Below are positions 19,567 through 29,807 of a stretch of 64,000 bases of DNA, one piece after another. The translations under genes were made by a program, and so were the position numbers. The notes under the pieces are model-generated. The model was not told the DNA's origin, ran no database searches, and was given only the letters and a program-made list of their open reading frames with translations. The stretch comes from Nitrosomonadales bacterium. Its GTDB lineage: Bacteria > Pseudomonadota > Gammaproteobacteria > Burkholderiales > Gallionellaceae. How positions within the stretch are numbered: position 1 is the stretch's first letter; each line of letters opens with the position of its first letter. The stretch lies in NCBI GenBank assembly GCA_016721605.1, contig JADKHS010000003.1, positions 1 to 64,000 of the forward strand, in the 5' to 3' direction.

Positions 19567-20259
19567 ATGCGCTCACGCCACATAGAACGACACCTTACTG
19601 GACAAATCGGCTGGCTCCGTCCCGCAGTATTGGGCGCGAACGACGGTATCGTTTCCACAGCAAGCTTGGTACTGGGTGTTGCAGCGGCATGCAACCCACG
19701 GCAACATATTACTTGCGGAATTGCCGGTCTTGTCGCAGGAGCCATGTCAATGGCTGCAGGCGAGTACGTGTCCGTCCAATCACAGGCAGATTCCGAACAG
19801 GCAGACATTGAACGTGAACGAAAAGAACTTGAGACAGATGATCCTGGCGAGCGCAAAGAGCTGGTAGCGATCTATGTCGGCCGCGGCCTTGATCCTGCGC
19901 TTGCAAAGCAGGTAGCCGATCAACTCATGGCGCATGATGCGCTTGGTGCGCACACCCGCGACGAACTTGGGATATCTGAAACGCTTAATGCGCGTCCGCT
20001 TCAGGCTACTTTTGCTTCAGCAACCAGCTTCGCTGTTGGAGCAGCCATGCCTCTTATAGTCACAGTATTTGCGCCAGAAGAAAACCTGATTGCCTTTATC
20101 TCAGTTACTTCACTTGTGTTCCTTGCACTTCTGGGGGGCGTGGCGGCGCACAGCGGTGGCGCGCGAGTGGCTGTAGGTGCAATACGGGTCACATTTTGGG
20201 GGGCGCTCGCCATGGGGTTGACCGCTGCCGTGGGGGCACTGTTTGGAACAACTGTATGA
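19567..20259 (+). CDS. VIT1/CCC1-family Fe/Mn transporter
   Basis: The family moves Fe2+ or Mn2+ across membranes. The signature LRPAVLGANDGIVSTASLVLGV in helix 1 and AGAMSMAAGEYVSVQSQADSEQAD in helix 2 are present, followed by a charged cytoplasmic metal-binding segment (residues about 75-145, rich in Glu) and three C-terminal helices. Length 230 residues is usual for bacterial members. It stands alone, with long intergenic regions on both sides. In an iron-oxidiser lineage a role in iron handling is plausible, but this is inference. Confidence 0.87.
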   Translation: MRSRHIERHLTGQIGWLRPAVLGANDGIVSTASLVLGVAAACNPRQHITCGIAGLVAGAMSMAAGEYVSVQSQADSEQADIERERKELETDDPGERKELVAIYVGRGLDPALAKQVADQLMAHDALGAHTRDELGISETLNARPLQATFASATSFAVGAAMPLIVTVFAPEENLIAFISVTSLVFLALLGGVAAHSGGARVAVGAIRVTFWGALAMGLTAAVGALFGTTV

Positions 20260-20543
20260 ACTAAGGTTGTTTATTGGAAAAACGAGTTACGTGTAATACC
20301 GGCGAAAATAATAAGTTGATCTAATCAAATGAGTTAAAAAAACAGATACAACCGTTTTGATAAACTTAAGCGCTATTCAGTCATAGATATCAGACTGATT
20401 CACTTTTATTCCACAATCAACGCAAAAATAAGTCAATTTTAGTGGAATCGTTAATACCACACAGCCTGCATAAAATTTATGGCGTTGAAATGAATGGAGT
20501 ATAAATCTCTGGAATCGAATTACCTTGATTTGAATTTGCTGGA

Positions 20544-20801
20544 TTAGAGAAAGTGGGGAATAATAGGCGGAGTAGCAAATTGTGGGGATGAAAGCAGGCC
20601 CGGTGTGATATTTGAAGTAGACAGCAAGCCTGGTGTGATATTTTGAGTAGACAGCAATTTTGTTGTGATATTCGGGGTGGACAGCAATCTCGATGTGGCA
20701 CTAGGCGTAGCAGTCTGCGGAGTATTTCGTGCCGAGGCTGGAACTGAAATTGAAACAGCAATTATGCTGAGTAAAGCCAATATTATTCTGTACATTGACA
20801 T
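20544..20801 (-). CDS. Small secreted protein with 10-residue repeats
   Basis: The 85-residue product has a clear signal peptide (MSMYRIILALLSIIAVSISVPASA, cut likely after ASA). The mature part is Ser/Thr/Pro/Asn-rich with four tandem decapeptides: LLSTPNITTK, LLSTQNITPG, LLSTSNITPG, LLSSPQFATP. The frame stops at 20544, but an alternative frame carries on as FSNPANSNQGNSIPEIYTPFISTP to a stop at 20477, so a one-base indel near 20548 may have shortened it; the full product would be about 108 residues. No homologue is known to me. It is isolated, between a metal transporter and a Cu-ATPase. Confidence 0.5.
   Translation of the reverse strand: MSMYRIILALLSIIAVSISVPASARNTPQTATPSATSRLLSTPNITTKLLSTQNITPGLLSTSNITPGLLSSPQFATPPIIPHFL
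20593..20712 (-). repeat. Four tandem 30-bp units
   Basis: Units start at 20593, 20623, 20653 and 20683, each exactly 30 bases with the pattern AGCAnnnnnGnTGTGATATT. They are contiguous, without spacers, and in frame with the small secreted protein on the minus strand, where they encode the decapeptide LLSTxNITxG. Confidence 0.8.
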
Positions 20802-21176
20802 TCCCCCTAAAGTAACTTCCCTGACCCAAGACGGTAATTTATTTAGCGAAAGGGGCAGTGCCTACATTACATGCAGCGGATCGGCTGCTACCCCGTTATT
20901 ACCTCAACTCCTAAGTAAATTTTACTGTTCCACCACAAAATTCTGCCATAGCCGTATTAGCAAATTTCTACCAGAAGCTCAATTGTACTGTTGACCTGTA
21001 GGTAAACGCTAACACTATATACCCACAGCAAAGGCACCGCATACCTTAATGAATATCTGCTGCACAGGCATTAAGCAGACGCAATAGTAGATACTGAAGT
21101 AATTGATGGCGATTGAAGCGATACAAAATTCAAGGCCAAAACGCCACTCTCCGTATAAGTCTGCATTAATTCCGAT
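20802..21176. other. Intergenic region, nothing recognised
   Basis: This AT-rich region lies between the start of the small secreted protein and the end of the copper ATPase. It should contain the promoter of the former. An overlapping rightward frame (20665-20994) has no protein-like composition and I treat it as chance. Confidence 0.4.
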
Positions 21177-23584
21177 TTACAGCTTCACCCGGCTCAGCCT
21201 CAGCGCGTTACTGATCACCGATACCGAACTGAAGCTCATTGCAGCTGCGGCAATCATCGGCGAGAGCAGCACGCCAAAAAATGGATACAGCAGCCCTGCC
21301 GCGACCGGCACACCCAACATGTTATAGGCAAAGGCAAAGAACAGGTTTTGCCGGATGTTACGCATCGTCGCCTGACTCAAACGACGCGTGCGCACGATGC
21401 CGTTTAAATCGCCTTTGATCAACGTCACTCCGGCGCTTTGCATCGCCACATCGGTCCCCGTTCCCATCGCGATACCCACCTGTGCTTGCGCCAATGCCGG
21501 CGCATCGTTAATGCCGTCTCCCGCCATCGCCACGATTCGTCCTGCGGCTTGCAGTTGTTTCACAATCTCGGCTTTTTGTTCCGGGAGCACTTCGGCCACC
21601 ACGCGTTTAATCCCCAGCTTGCGTGCGACCACATCTGCGGTGGCACGGCTATCGCCAGTGAGCATGACCAGTTCCAATCCGGCAGCTTGTAAGGCCCGCA
21701 CCGCTTCCAATGTGGATTCCTTGATCGGATCGGCCACACCGATCAAACCTGCAGGCTTGTCATCCACGGCCACGAACATCACGGTCTGCCCCTCTGCGCG
21801 CAGCGCGTCGGCACGTTCGAGCAGCGCAACCATCTCTACGCCCAACTCGACAAATAATTTCTCATTCCCGATCGCGATTTTGCGGCCAGCCACCAGACCA
21901 GTGATGCCTTTGCCACTGACGGATTGAAAATCTTTGACCTCGGCCAGTGTCAGGTTACGTTGTTCTGCTCCCCTGATGATAGCTGCCGCCAGCGGATGTT
22001 CACTGGCGCGCTCAAGACTGGCACCCAGTTGCAGAATGTCATTATCCAGAAATCCTTCTAGCACCACGATCGAAGTCAGTTTCGGTTTGCCTTCGGTCAA
22101 GGTGCCGGTCTTGTCGATCACCAATGTATTCACTTTTTCCATGATTTCCAACGCCTCGGCGTTCTTAATCAACACACCTGCAGTTGCGCCGCGCCCGGTT
22201 CCCACCATGATCGAGATTGGCGTTGCCAGCCCCAGCGCGCAAGGACAGGCAATAATCAACACCGATACCGCTGCCACGATGGCATGGGCGAACCTCGGTT
22301 CGGGTCCCCAGAACATCCATATGCCAAATGCCAGTAACGCGACGAGCATCACGATTGGCACGAAATAACCTGAAACCGTATCGGCCAGCCGCTGTATCGG
22401 TGCGCGGCTGCGTTGCGCTTCGCTAACCATATGGATGATTTGCGCGAGCAAGGTATCAACACCAACCTTTTCCGCACTCATCAGCAGCCCGCCAGTGCCA
22501 TTCAGCGTGGCGCCGATCAAGCGCTCTCCTTGCTGCTTTTCTACCGGTATTGGTTCACCGGTTACCATGGATTCATCTATCGAACTGCTGCCCTCCACAA
22601 CCTGCCCATCAACTGGGATTTTTTCGCCGGGACGCACGCGCAATACATCCCCGGCCTGTACCTGTTCCAACGGAATATCTTCTTCTTTGCCATCGCTACG
22701 CACGATGCGCGCGGTCTTGGGTGCCAGGCCTAGCAACAGTTTGATCGCGGTGTTGGTACGGCTGCGCGCTTTCAGCTCCAGTACTTGCCCCAATAACACC
22801 AGAACGGTGATTGTCGCAGCGGCTTCAAAATAAATCGGCAGCGTGCCATCTTCGCGGCGCAACATCGCCGGAAAAATATCCGGCAAAAAAGTACCGATTA
22901 CGCTGTAAGACCAGGCCACACCGACCCCCAGAGAAATCAACGTGAACATGTTCAAATGCCGATTGACCAACGATGCCCAGCCGCGCTGAAAGAACGGCCA
23001 GCCACCCCATAGTACGACCGGGGTCGCCAACAAAAACTCAATCAATTGCAAATGCGCAAACGAAATCATTTGCGGCGAAAAACCCATCCACATATCAGCG
23101 GCCATCGCCATCACAAACACTGGTACGGCCAATACCGTGCTGATCCAGAAACGGCGCGTCATATCGTCCAGCTCCGGATTCTCCTCCTTGGCCACCACAG
23201 TCCTAGGCTCCAGCGCCATGCCGCAAATCGGACAATCGCCGGGTTCGCTACGCACAATCTGCGGATGCATTGGGCAAACGTATTCGGTAACATCAGGTTT
23301 GCCTGACAAGTTATCTACCGGCTCCAGCGCCATGCCACATTTCGGACACGAACCGGGTGTAGCCTGATGCACCTCAGGATGCATTGGACAGGTATAACCT
23401 CCGGCGGATGGCGTTGCAATTGTGGGAACCGGCATGACCGGGTTAAGGTATTTATTAGGATCCGCCGAAAACTTTCCACGCAGTGTTGTGAACAAAAATA
23501 ATAGCGCTTACCCGTATATTCCAAGCTGCGCCCCGACTCGCTGTCAACTTTCATACCGCATACAGGATCTGTAGTTGTGCTCAT
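21177..23584 (-). CDS. copA: P1B-type copper-transporting ATPase with YHS and metal-binding N-terminus
   Basis: The gene starts at 23584 with a YHS domain (DPVCGMKVD, YYFCSQHCVESF). A frameshift near 23472 (one T too few in GTTTTCGGCG) leads to FSADPNKYLNP, then two heavy-metal-binding modules, YTCPMHPEVHQATPGSCPKCG and YVCPMHPQIVRSEPGDCPICG. The ATPase core follows: TGE in MVTGEPIPVEKQ, CPC in IACPCALGLATP, phosphorylation site DKTGTLTEGKP, SEHPLAAAII, and GDGINDAPALAQAQVG. Last helices carry YNMLGVP and MSFSSVSV, the Cu+-exporter (P1B-1) signature. No classical HMA CxxC domain is present. About 800 residues. It probably exports Cu+ from the cytoplasm. Confidence 0.88.
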
Positions 23585-23737
23585 GGTCTGTTTCTTTCAA
23601 TTACGTTCATCGAAATTCACTAAGCGGAAAGTATCGGCATAACTTGCCCGAATATGCTGTTTGCCATAGCAGGCCAAGCGCCATGCTAAAGTAAACAACT
23701 TTTTTGCATGATGTGACAACTTGAATACAATATACCC

Positions 23738-24340
23738 ATGATAACTGACAAAGAAATTCTTATACTTTATTACAGCCAGAACGGTGCCGTGCGTCAAATG
23801 GCTCAACTAATGGCGCGCGGCGTAGAACAGGTAGCCGGTGCGCGGGCGCGGCTACGTACCGTACCTAAGATTTCCACGGTCTGTGAGGCAACCGCGCCCG
23901 GCATACCGGATGAGGGCGCGCCTTATGCCGAGTTATGCGACCTTACAGAATGCATAGGCATTGCTGTTGGTAGCCCCACACGCTTTGGCAACATGGCCGC
24001 ACCGATGAAGTATTTCTGGGATGGCACTGGTTCGCTGTGGATGCAGCATTCCCTGGTCGGTAAGCCCGCTGCCTTTTTTACCTCGACTGGCTCTATGCAT
24101 GGTGGACAGGAGAGCACACTACTGACTATGATGTTACCGCTGATGCATCACGGCATGGTTATTGTTGGCCTGCCTTATTCCGAGCCGGAACTCGCCACCA
24201 CACAGCAGGGCGGAACACCTTATGGCGCCAGTCATTTTGCGGGGATGGCTAACGACCGCCCCATTAGCGAAGACGAAAAAAGGCTGTGCATCGCGCTCGG
24301 CAAGCGGCTCGCGCAAACCGCATTGAAATTGGCCGCATAA
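23738..24340 (+). CDS. wrbA: NAD(P)H:quinone oxidoreductase, WrbA family
   Basis: WrbA proteins are tetrameric flavodoxin-like enzymes that reduce quinones by two electrons. The FMN phosphate loop is YYSQNGAVRQMAQ near residue 12; other family motifs are GSPTRFGNMAAPMKYFWDGT, FTSTGSMHGGQESTLL and a C-terminal GASHFAG. Length 200 is normal. It is divergent from the copper ATPase across 153 bases, which suggests joint response to metal or redox stress, but no operator could be identified. A TTGCAT-16-TACAAT promoter-like pair lies just before the ATG. Confidence 0.92.
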   Translation: MITDKEILILYYSQNGAVRQMAQLMARGVEQVAGARARLRTVPKISTVCEATAPGIPDEGAPYAELCDLTECIGIAVGSPTRFGNMAAPMKYFWDGTGSLWMQHSLVGKPAAFFTSTGSMHGGQESTLLTMMLPLMHHGMVIVGLPYSEPELATTQQGGTPYGASHFAGMANDRPISEDEKRLCIALGKRLAQTALKLAA

Positions 24341-24368
24341 AATTGGGCGTATAAATGCCTCAAGTTTA

Positions 24369-24392
24369 TTATTTCCGCTTTTCCGGAAATAA
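24369..24392 (+). promoter_or_regulatory. Nine-bp perfect hairpin between wrbA and the HugZ-like gene
   Basis: TTATTTCCG and CGGAAATAA are exact inverted complements around a six-base loop. No T-run follows, so it is not a standard intrinsic terminator; it may act as an mRNA-stability or attenuation element. Confidence 0.4.
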
Positions 24393-24419
24393 CACCATAA
24401 ATAATTTTCAGGGACATCC

Positions 24420-25112
24420 ATGAATAATGCGCGCGAAGCCCGCCAAATGTTACGCGCTCATCGCTACGGCGCGCTATGCACGCTGTCTAAAAAATTTGAT
24501 GGCCATCCGTTTGGTTCTATTACGCCCTACCTGGTTGACCATGATGGCAGCCTACTCATTCTGATTAGCACATTGGCGGAACATACCAAAAACATTCAGC
24601 ATGACCCACGGGTGAGCCTGATAACACATAATCAAGAAAATCCACACATTCAGACGCAAGGACGCATCACAGTGGTGGGCACAGCACAAATCATTACGGA
24701 TAAAGATAACGCTGGTACATGCTATTTGCGCTATTTCCCTGAAGCGCAAAACTACTTTGACATGCATGACTTTTCGTTTTACCGCATCATGCCGCAGTCA
24801 TTACGCTATATCGGTGGCTTTGGCAAAATCCATTGGGTCAAGGCGGATAGTTATTTAGTGCCTCCCTATCCGTTAATCCCGCAAGAAAATGATGTGATTT
24901 TGCATATGAACGCGGATCATCGCAAAACAATGTGCCGCTACTGTCAACGCTTTCATAAAATCGAAGTGCTGCATGTGGAAATGTTAGGCATCGACTGCGA
25001 TGGTTTTGATGTGCGCGCCGATGAAAAAATATTGCGTTTTGATTTTCCCGAAATGGTGCTCGATGCACAACAGGCCCGCCATGCTTTAGTCGCAATGTCA
25101 CGAGAACAATAG
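24420..25112 (+). CDS. HugZ-like pyridoxamine 5'-phosphate oxidase/DUF2470 protein
   Basis: The N-terminal domain (residues about 1-150) is a split-barrel FMN-binding fold of the pyridoxamine-phosphate-oxidase-like group (HRYGALCTLSKKFDGHPFGS). The C-terminal about 80 residues match DUF2470 (PQENDVILHMNADHRKTM, ending in HALVAMSREQ), the pair found in HugZ-type heme-utilising proteins. The phrase YIGGFGKIHWVKADSYL is also typical. It may bind or degrade heme; homologues also exist with unknown function. Same direction as wrbA, 79 bases downstream. Confidence 0.8.
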   Translation: MNNAREARQMLRAHRYGALCTLSKKFDGHPFGSITPYLVDHDGSLLILISTLAEHTKNIQHDPRVSLITHNQENPHIQTQGRITVVGTAQIITDKDNAGTCYLRYFPEAQNYFDMHDFSFYRIMPQSLRYIGGFGKIHWVKADSYLVPPYPLIPQENDVILHMNADHRKTMCRYCQRFHKIEVLHVEMLGIDCDGFDVRADEKILRFDFPEMVLDAQQARHALVAMSREQ

Positions 25113-25280
25113 AATGTCATTCCGTAATTGCAAAACAAGCAAATATAATCGAATGGATATTGTAGTTTTCTTGATCGTGATATGAATTTTTTATTCTAAA
25201 TGCCCAAGCTTATGATGGCATAGATGGATGTATTGCGTTATCTTTATTAAAAAAATTATATATAACCTGCAACTATTTTA

Positions 25281-26086
25281 ATGACTGTGCCATCCGCAAA
25301 AATCGGTAGTTTTAGTGCCCCCTTATCACTCAATTTTGATGGCGGCGGGTTTCCGCACGTAGACTTGAATTATTGGCTGCGATCGGCCAAGAAAATTCGA
25401 TCAATGGTGCCGCAAAAGCTGTCGGGATGACCTACAAGGGTGCTTGGGAAGCAGTTGAAGCCATGAACAATCTCGCTGGTGTACCTTTGGTAACGGCTTG
25501 GCAAGGAGGCCGTGGTGGAGGCAGGGCCGAGCTAACTGAGGTGGGACAGCGTTTGGTACGGGAGATGCGACGCATTACTGCCTTACAAACCCAATTTTTT
25601 GCGGCACTTGATGAAAATATGATTCTGGATGATAGCTTCCAACTTCTGAAAAGGATTGAAGTAAGAACGAGTGCGCGGAATGCTTTCACGGGAATTGTTG
25701 AAAGCGTGCGAAACAGCGTGGTAGATGCAGAGGTGACACTAAGACTTGCCAGCGGTGAAGCCCTATACGCCATTATTACCCAGAATAGTGTACGCTCGCT
25801 TGATATTGTGCCGGGCAAGGTCGTGTATGCTTTAATTAAAGCGTCGTGGGTACTTGTGACTCCGGCAGACGAGAAAATAAAAACATCAGCGCGTAACCGA
25901 TTATGTGGGGTGGTAAGCCACATTGAGGCAGGTCCAATAAATACTGAGGTATTGCTTGACTTGGGTAACAGCATTACCCTTGCTGCGATTATCACCAATG
26001 AATCGCACAAAATACTTGGGTTTACTATTGGCAGCCGTGCATGCGCCTTAATCAAGGCGTCTCACATTATTATTGGCGTCGACTAA
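25281..26086 (+). CDS. modE: Molybdate-responsive regulator ModE (frameshifted)
   Basis: ModE binds molybdate and represses molybdate transport genes. From ATG 25281 the frame gives PLSLNFDGG; a missing base near 25346 shifts to VSARRLELLAAIGQENSINGAAKAVGMTYKGAWEAVEAMNN, the N-terminal winged helix-turn-helix. Two MopI/TOBE molybdate-binding domains follow (RTSARNAFTGIVESV and KTSARNRLCGVVSHI). Total about 268 residues. No modABC genes are in the window, so the regulator is apart from its usual targets. The stop codon overlaps a mobile-element end at 26084. Confidence 0.85.
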
Positions 26087-26106
26087 AGGGCATCGCTAAA
26101 AAAACT
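26084..26106 (+). mobile_element. Element end overlapping the modE stop
   Basis: TAAAGGGCATCGCTAAAAAA matches the terminal repeat TTAAGGGCATCTCTAAAAAT of the 19059 element with few differences. The modE stop TAA is its first three bases. The next 170 bases up to rsmE hold no recognisable gene, and no opposite end was found. Confidence 0.5.
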
Positions 26107-26278
26107 CATCACCCATCACCGCCCGAGACACCATTACGACCCTCTTGAAATAACACACCCCATCATCCTTCTCCATAATCGTTCCATCTTTCAAGACCTA
26201 CACGTAAAACTATGCCGCTTGAAGCTGTTTAATAGGCAAATCCATAGACAAAGTTCATTACACCCGCTAATAATTCGT

Positions 26279-27016
26279 CTAAACAAAATCTCCCCACAAA
26301 GTTTGCAAAGTGGCGATACCCGCCATAGCAGCCGTCTCAGTACGTAGCAAGCGTGCGCCTAAACGGATAGAAATAAAACCCGCTTGCAGGGCAATCTGGA
26401 CTTCATCCGCACTGAAACCCCCTTCCGGCCCAATCAGCAGAATTATTTTTTCTTGCGGTTTTAGCTGCTCATGCAATGTTGTCACGGCTTCCGGCAACAG
26501 GATAAATTTGCTGCCCGGCGCATCGCATATAGTGGCAATCCAAGCGCTGAATTCCAGCGGGGCATGAACCTTAGGCAACCTGTTTCTGCCACATTGTTCA
26601 CATGCCGCAATGGTGATGCCATGCCAATGTTGGGTGCGTTTCTCAGCGCGTTCCCCAGTTAGCTTTACCATGCTACGTTGGGTCTGTACCGGCTGTATTT
26701 CGGAAGCACCAAGTTCAGTGGCTTTTTGTATTACCCAGTCCATTTTTTCGCTACTACACAACGCCTGCGCGAGTACGATGTTTAATGGCGACTCGCGGTT
26801 AACTGTACAGACTTGTAGTTTCTCCAGCACCACTCTTTTACCTTCGATTTCGCAGATGTGGCCATGCAGTTCATTACCTATACCATCAAATACCCGAACT
26901 TCATCATTAACGCGCAGGCGCAAAACTCGACTGGCGTGGTGTGCGGCAGCTTGTGGCAGCTCAAATTTGGTACCTGCATGCAGCGGCGGGGGGCAATAGA
27001 AGCGTGGGGTAGTCAT
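26279..27016 (-). CDS. rsmE: 16S rRNA m3U1498 methyltransferase
   Basis: RsmE is a SPOUT-class enzyme methylating U1498 of 16S rRNA. N-terminal PUA-like domain: MTTPRFYCPPPL, HHASRVLRLRVNDEVRVFDG. SPOUT domain: ALCSSEKMDWVIQKATELGA, ILLIGPEGGFSADEV and LRTETAAMAGIATLQ, which form the knot and SAM site. I choose ATG at 27016 because it matches the family N-terminus; a longer frame to 27061 adds unlikely sequence. Reading frame intact. Confidence 0.92.
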   Translation of the reverse strand: MTTPRFYCPPPLHAGTKFELPQAAAHHASRVLRLRVNDEVRVFDGIGNELHGHICEIEGKRVVLEKLQVCTVNRESPLNIVLAQALCSSEKMDWVIQKATELGASEIQPVQTQRSMVKLTGERAEKRTQHWHGITIAACEQCGRNRLPKVHAPLEFSAWIATICDAPGSKFILLPEAVTTLHEQLKPQEKIILLIGPEGGFSADEVQIALQAGFISIRLGARLLRTETAAMAGIATLQTLWGDFV

Positions 27017-27135
27017 TGATCGGTCAGGTATAAATGGTCTGCATGATAATATAACGGCCATCTGTAAAAACTCAAATTCAAGTTAGACGGGGCATTTCAG
27101 TTAACCCCACGCCAAATACTCAAACAACATTTCAA

Positions 27136-29542
27136 ATGAAAAAAATCGGCCGTAATGATCCTTGTCCTTGTGGCAGCGGTAAAAAACATAAGCATTGCTG
27201 CCAGCCAAACGGCGATGTTTCTATGGCAAAAACGCGCTCTTCAGATTTATCAATTCTCCAAGCCATCCAGATCGCACGGGAACACCATCAAGCGGGGCGT
27301 TTACCTCAGGCAGAAGCTATTTATCAGCAAATACTCCAGGTAGAACCAAACCACCCGGATGCGCTGCATTTATTAGGCCTGATAGCCCGTCAGGGGAAAA
27401 ACGGGATTGCTGTTGGACTTATGAGCAAGGCTATCCGTATAAATCCATCTAATCCAATTTATTACATTAATTTGGGGAATGCGCTCAAGGATCAAGGCCA
27501 ACTGGAAGACGCCATCCTCAATTACCGTCAAGCGCTTTCAATCAAGCCGGATTTTGCAGAAGTGCACAACAATTTGGGGAATGCCCTCAAGGAACAAGGT
27601 AATTTGGAAGCGGCGATTGAGAGTTTCCGTCGGTCACTCGCATTGAAACCAGATTTTGCCGAGACGCACAGTAATCTGGGGAATGCACTTAAAGATCAAG
27701 GCCAGCCGGAAGAAGCGATAGCCTGCTACGGCCAAGCACTTCTGCTCAGACCAGATTATGCTGAAGCATACAACAACTTGGGAAGTGCCTTAAGGCGCAA
27801 AACAATCTGGATGCAGCAGTCGGAAGTTACCGAAAGGCAGTTTCGCTCAAGCCGGATTTTGTGGATGCGCATAACAACTTGGGAAATGCGCTCATGGCAC
27901 AAGGCAAACTGGAAGCAGCGGTTGTGAGCTTCCACCAGTCGCTCTTGCTCAAACCGGATTTTGCCGAGGCACACAACAATTTGGGGAATGCGCTTAAAGA
28001 TCAAGGCAGATTGGATGCAGCGGTTGAGAGCTTCCAGAAGGCGCTCACGTTCAAGCCGGATTTTGCCGAGGCGCACAGCAACCTCGGGCTTGCGCTTCAG
28101 AAACAAGGAAAACTGGACGAGGCGATTGCCCACTACAACAAAGCGCTTTCAATCAAACCAGATTATGCCGAAGCGCACAACAACTTGGGACTTGCGCTAC
28201 AGGAACAAGGACAATTGGATGAGGCGGTCGACAGCTACCACAAAGCGCTCGCGCTCAGGCCGGATTATCCTAAGGCCCGCAGTAACCTGCTTTTTACGCT
28301 GAGCTTTGATTCCAAGTGCTTGCCTGATGCCTATCTCGCAGAAGCACGTCACTATGGCAATAACGTGATGGCAAAGGTCCAACCGTATACAAGTTGGCCT
28401 GTTTATCCAGAAAACGTAACGGAGCGCGGCATACAGCCGCTACGGGTTGGTCTGGTCTCCGGAGACTTTAGAACGCATCCAGTTGGTTTTTTCCTGGAAG
28501 GCATTCTCGCGAATTTGAACCCTGCCCGGGTAGAACTGGTTGCATATTCGATGTCTCCACAAGAGGACGAACTCACCGCGCGCATTCAGCCTTATTTTGT
28601 TGCCTGGAATATGATTGTGGGCCTTAGCGACGAAGCCACAGCCCGGAAGATTCACGACGATAGAATTCATATTCTCATTGATCTGACGGGGCATACTGCC
28701 GGCAATCGTTTGCCAATGTTTGCACTGAAGCCTGCCCCGGTGCAAGTAAGTTGGTTAGGCTATTTCGCCACCACCGGGTTACCGACGATAGATTATCTGC
28801 TGGCAGACCCAGTATCAGTGCCGGAATCCCACCGGAAGCACTTTACTGAAACAGTGTGGTATCTGCCAGAAACCCGGCTCTGCTTCACCCCACCTGCAAA
28901 TAAATCAGGGCTGGAATTAACTCCCTTGCCAGCAGTACAGAATGGCTATATCACTTTTGGTTGTTTCCAAAATCTTACCAAGGTAAATGACACTGTGCTG
29001 GCTGCATGGGGACGAATTTTCCTCGCCTTGCCAGAAGCACGGCTGCGGCTGCAAAGCAGCCAGATGAATTGCTTAACCGCGCGCGAATCTTTGCAACATC
29101 GGTTAGCCCAAGCCGGGATAATGCCGGAGCGGATAATAATGGAAGGGCATGTTTCCAGAGAGGATTATCTCGCCGCATATGCTAATGTGGATATCATTCT
29201 GGATACATTCCCTTATCCGGGGGCACTACCACCTGCGAAGCTTTATGGATGGGAGTGCCTACACTAACCCTCGCCGGCGGCACATTGCTCGCCCGCCAAG
29301 GTGTCAGCATGCTAACCTGTGCCGGTCTGGAAGATTGGATTGCCAGCGATGAAGATAATTATGTAATCCGGGCGCTATTTCACGCTACTGACATTAATCG
29401 TTTGGCGCAACTGCGGTCAGGGTTACGGCAGAAAGTGCTTGCTTCTCCACTTTTTAATGCCCCACGTTTTGCCCTGCATCTGGAGGATGCACTGCAAAGA
29501 ATGTGGCAACAAAAGATGTACCCGGAGTCTGACTATAAATAA
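27136..29542 (+). CDS. SEC-C/TPR/GT41 O-GlcNAc-transferase-like protein (two frameshifts)
   Basis: Residues 1-22 are a SEC-C zinc motif (GRNDPCPCGSGKKHKHCC), the kind found at the SecA C-terminus. Residues about 30-420 are roughly ten TPR units (NLGNALKDQGQLEDAILNYRQAL and variants). The C-terminal half is a GT41/SPINDLY-type transferase: DFRTHPVGFFLEG, IDLTGHTAGNRLPMFA, PVQVSWLGYFATTG, EGHVSREDYL and, after a frameshift, DTFPYPGGTTTCEALWMGVP. Shifts lie near 27793 (missing A) and 29219 (G5 for G6). Such enzymes add GlcNAc or glucose to Ser/Thr of proteins or act in flagellin/pilin glycosylation. The next two genes, a methyltransferase and a glycosyltransferase, support a glycosylation role. 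Confidence 0.85.
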
Positions 29543-29807
29543 GCTGCCTCGTGCTTGCCAAAAGCATGCATTACACGAATGCTTAAAGCTTATTATCCCA
29601 TTTGAAATATTCTAATGTTTATTGGCCAGTCTGCAGTCAAATTCTTAACATCGTTTTTGCCTTGGCAGGCGGACAACATAAACAACTTAAAGTTCAATCT
29701 ATTTGAGGACTTAACCTATAAATATATGCATTCAAAAGTACATTAATTCAGTGCTGAATTAGTCCATGCAGCGTGTATAATCTTCGGTTTTAATATTTCT
29801 TGAATTT
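29543..29807. promoter_or_regulatory. Intergenic region with possible promoter
   Basis: This 265-base AT-rich gap precedes the methyltransferase. A TATAAT hexamer occurs at about 29776, about 30 bases before the GTG start; a good -35 at the right distance is not clear. Nothing else is recognised. Confidence 0.3.

Noticed and set aside
20593..20712. CRISPR-like direct repeats of 30 bases
   Set aside because: The units are contiguous with no spacers and are in frame with a signal-peptide protein.
20665..20994. 109-codon rightward ORF opposite the secreted repeat protein
   Set aside because: No ribosome site, and the part outside the repeats has no protein-like pattern.
23600..23737. CueR/MerR-type operator between the copper ATPase and wrbA
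   Set aside because: Only a loose CTTG...CAAG dyad is present; spacing and core do not match known MerR-family operators.
27078..27095. GTTAGAC as a second attC R' box
   Set aside because: No RYYYAAC partner with pairing L boxes was found within 150 bases on either strand.
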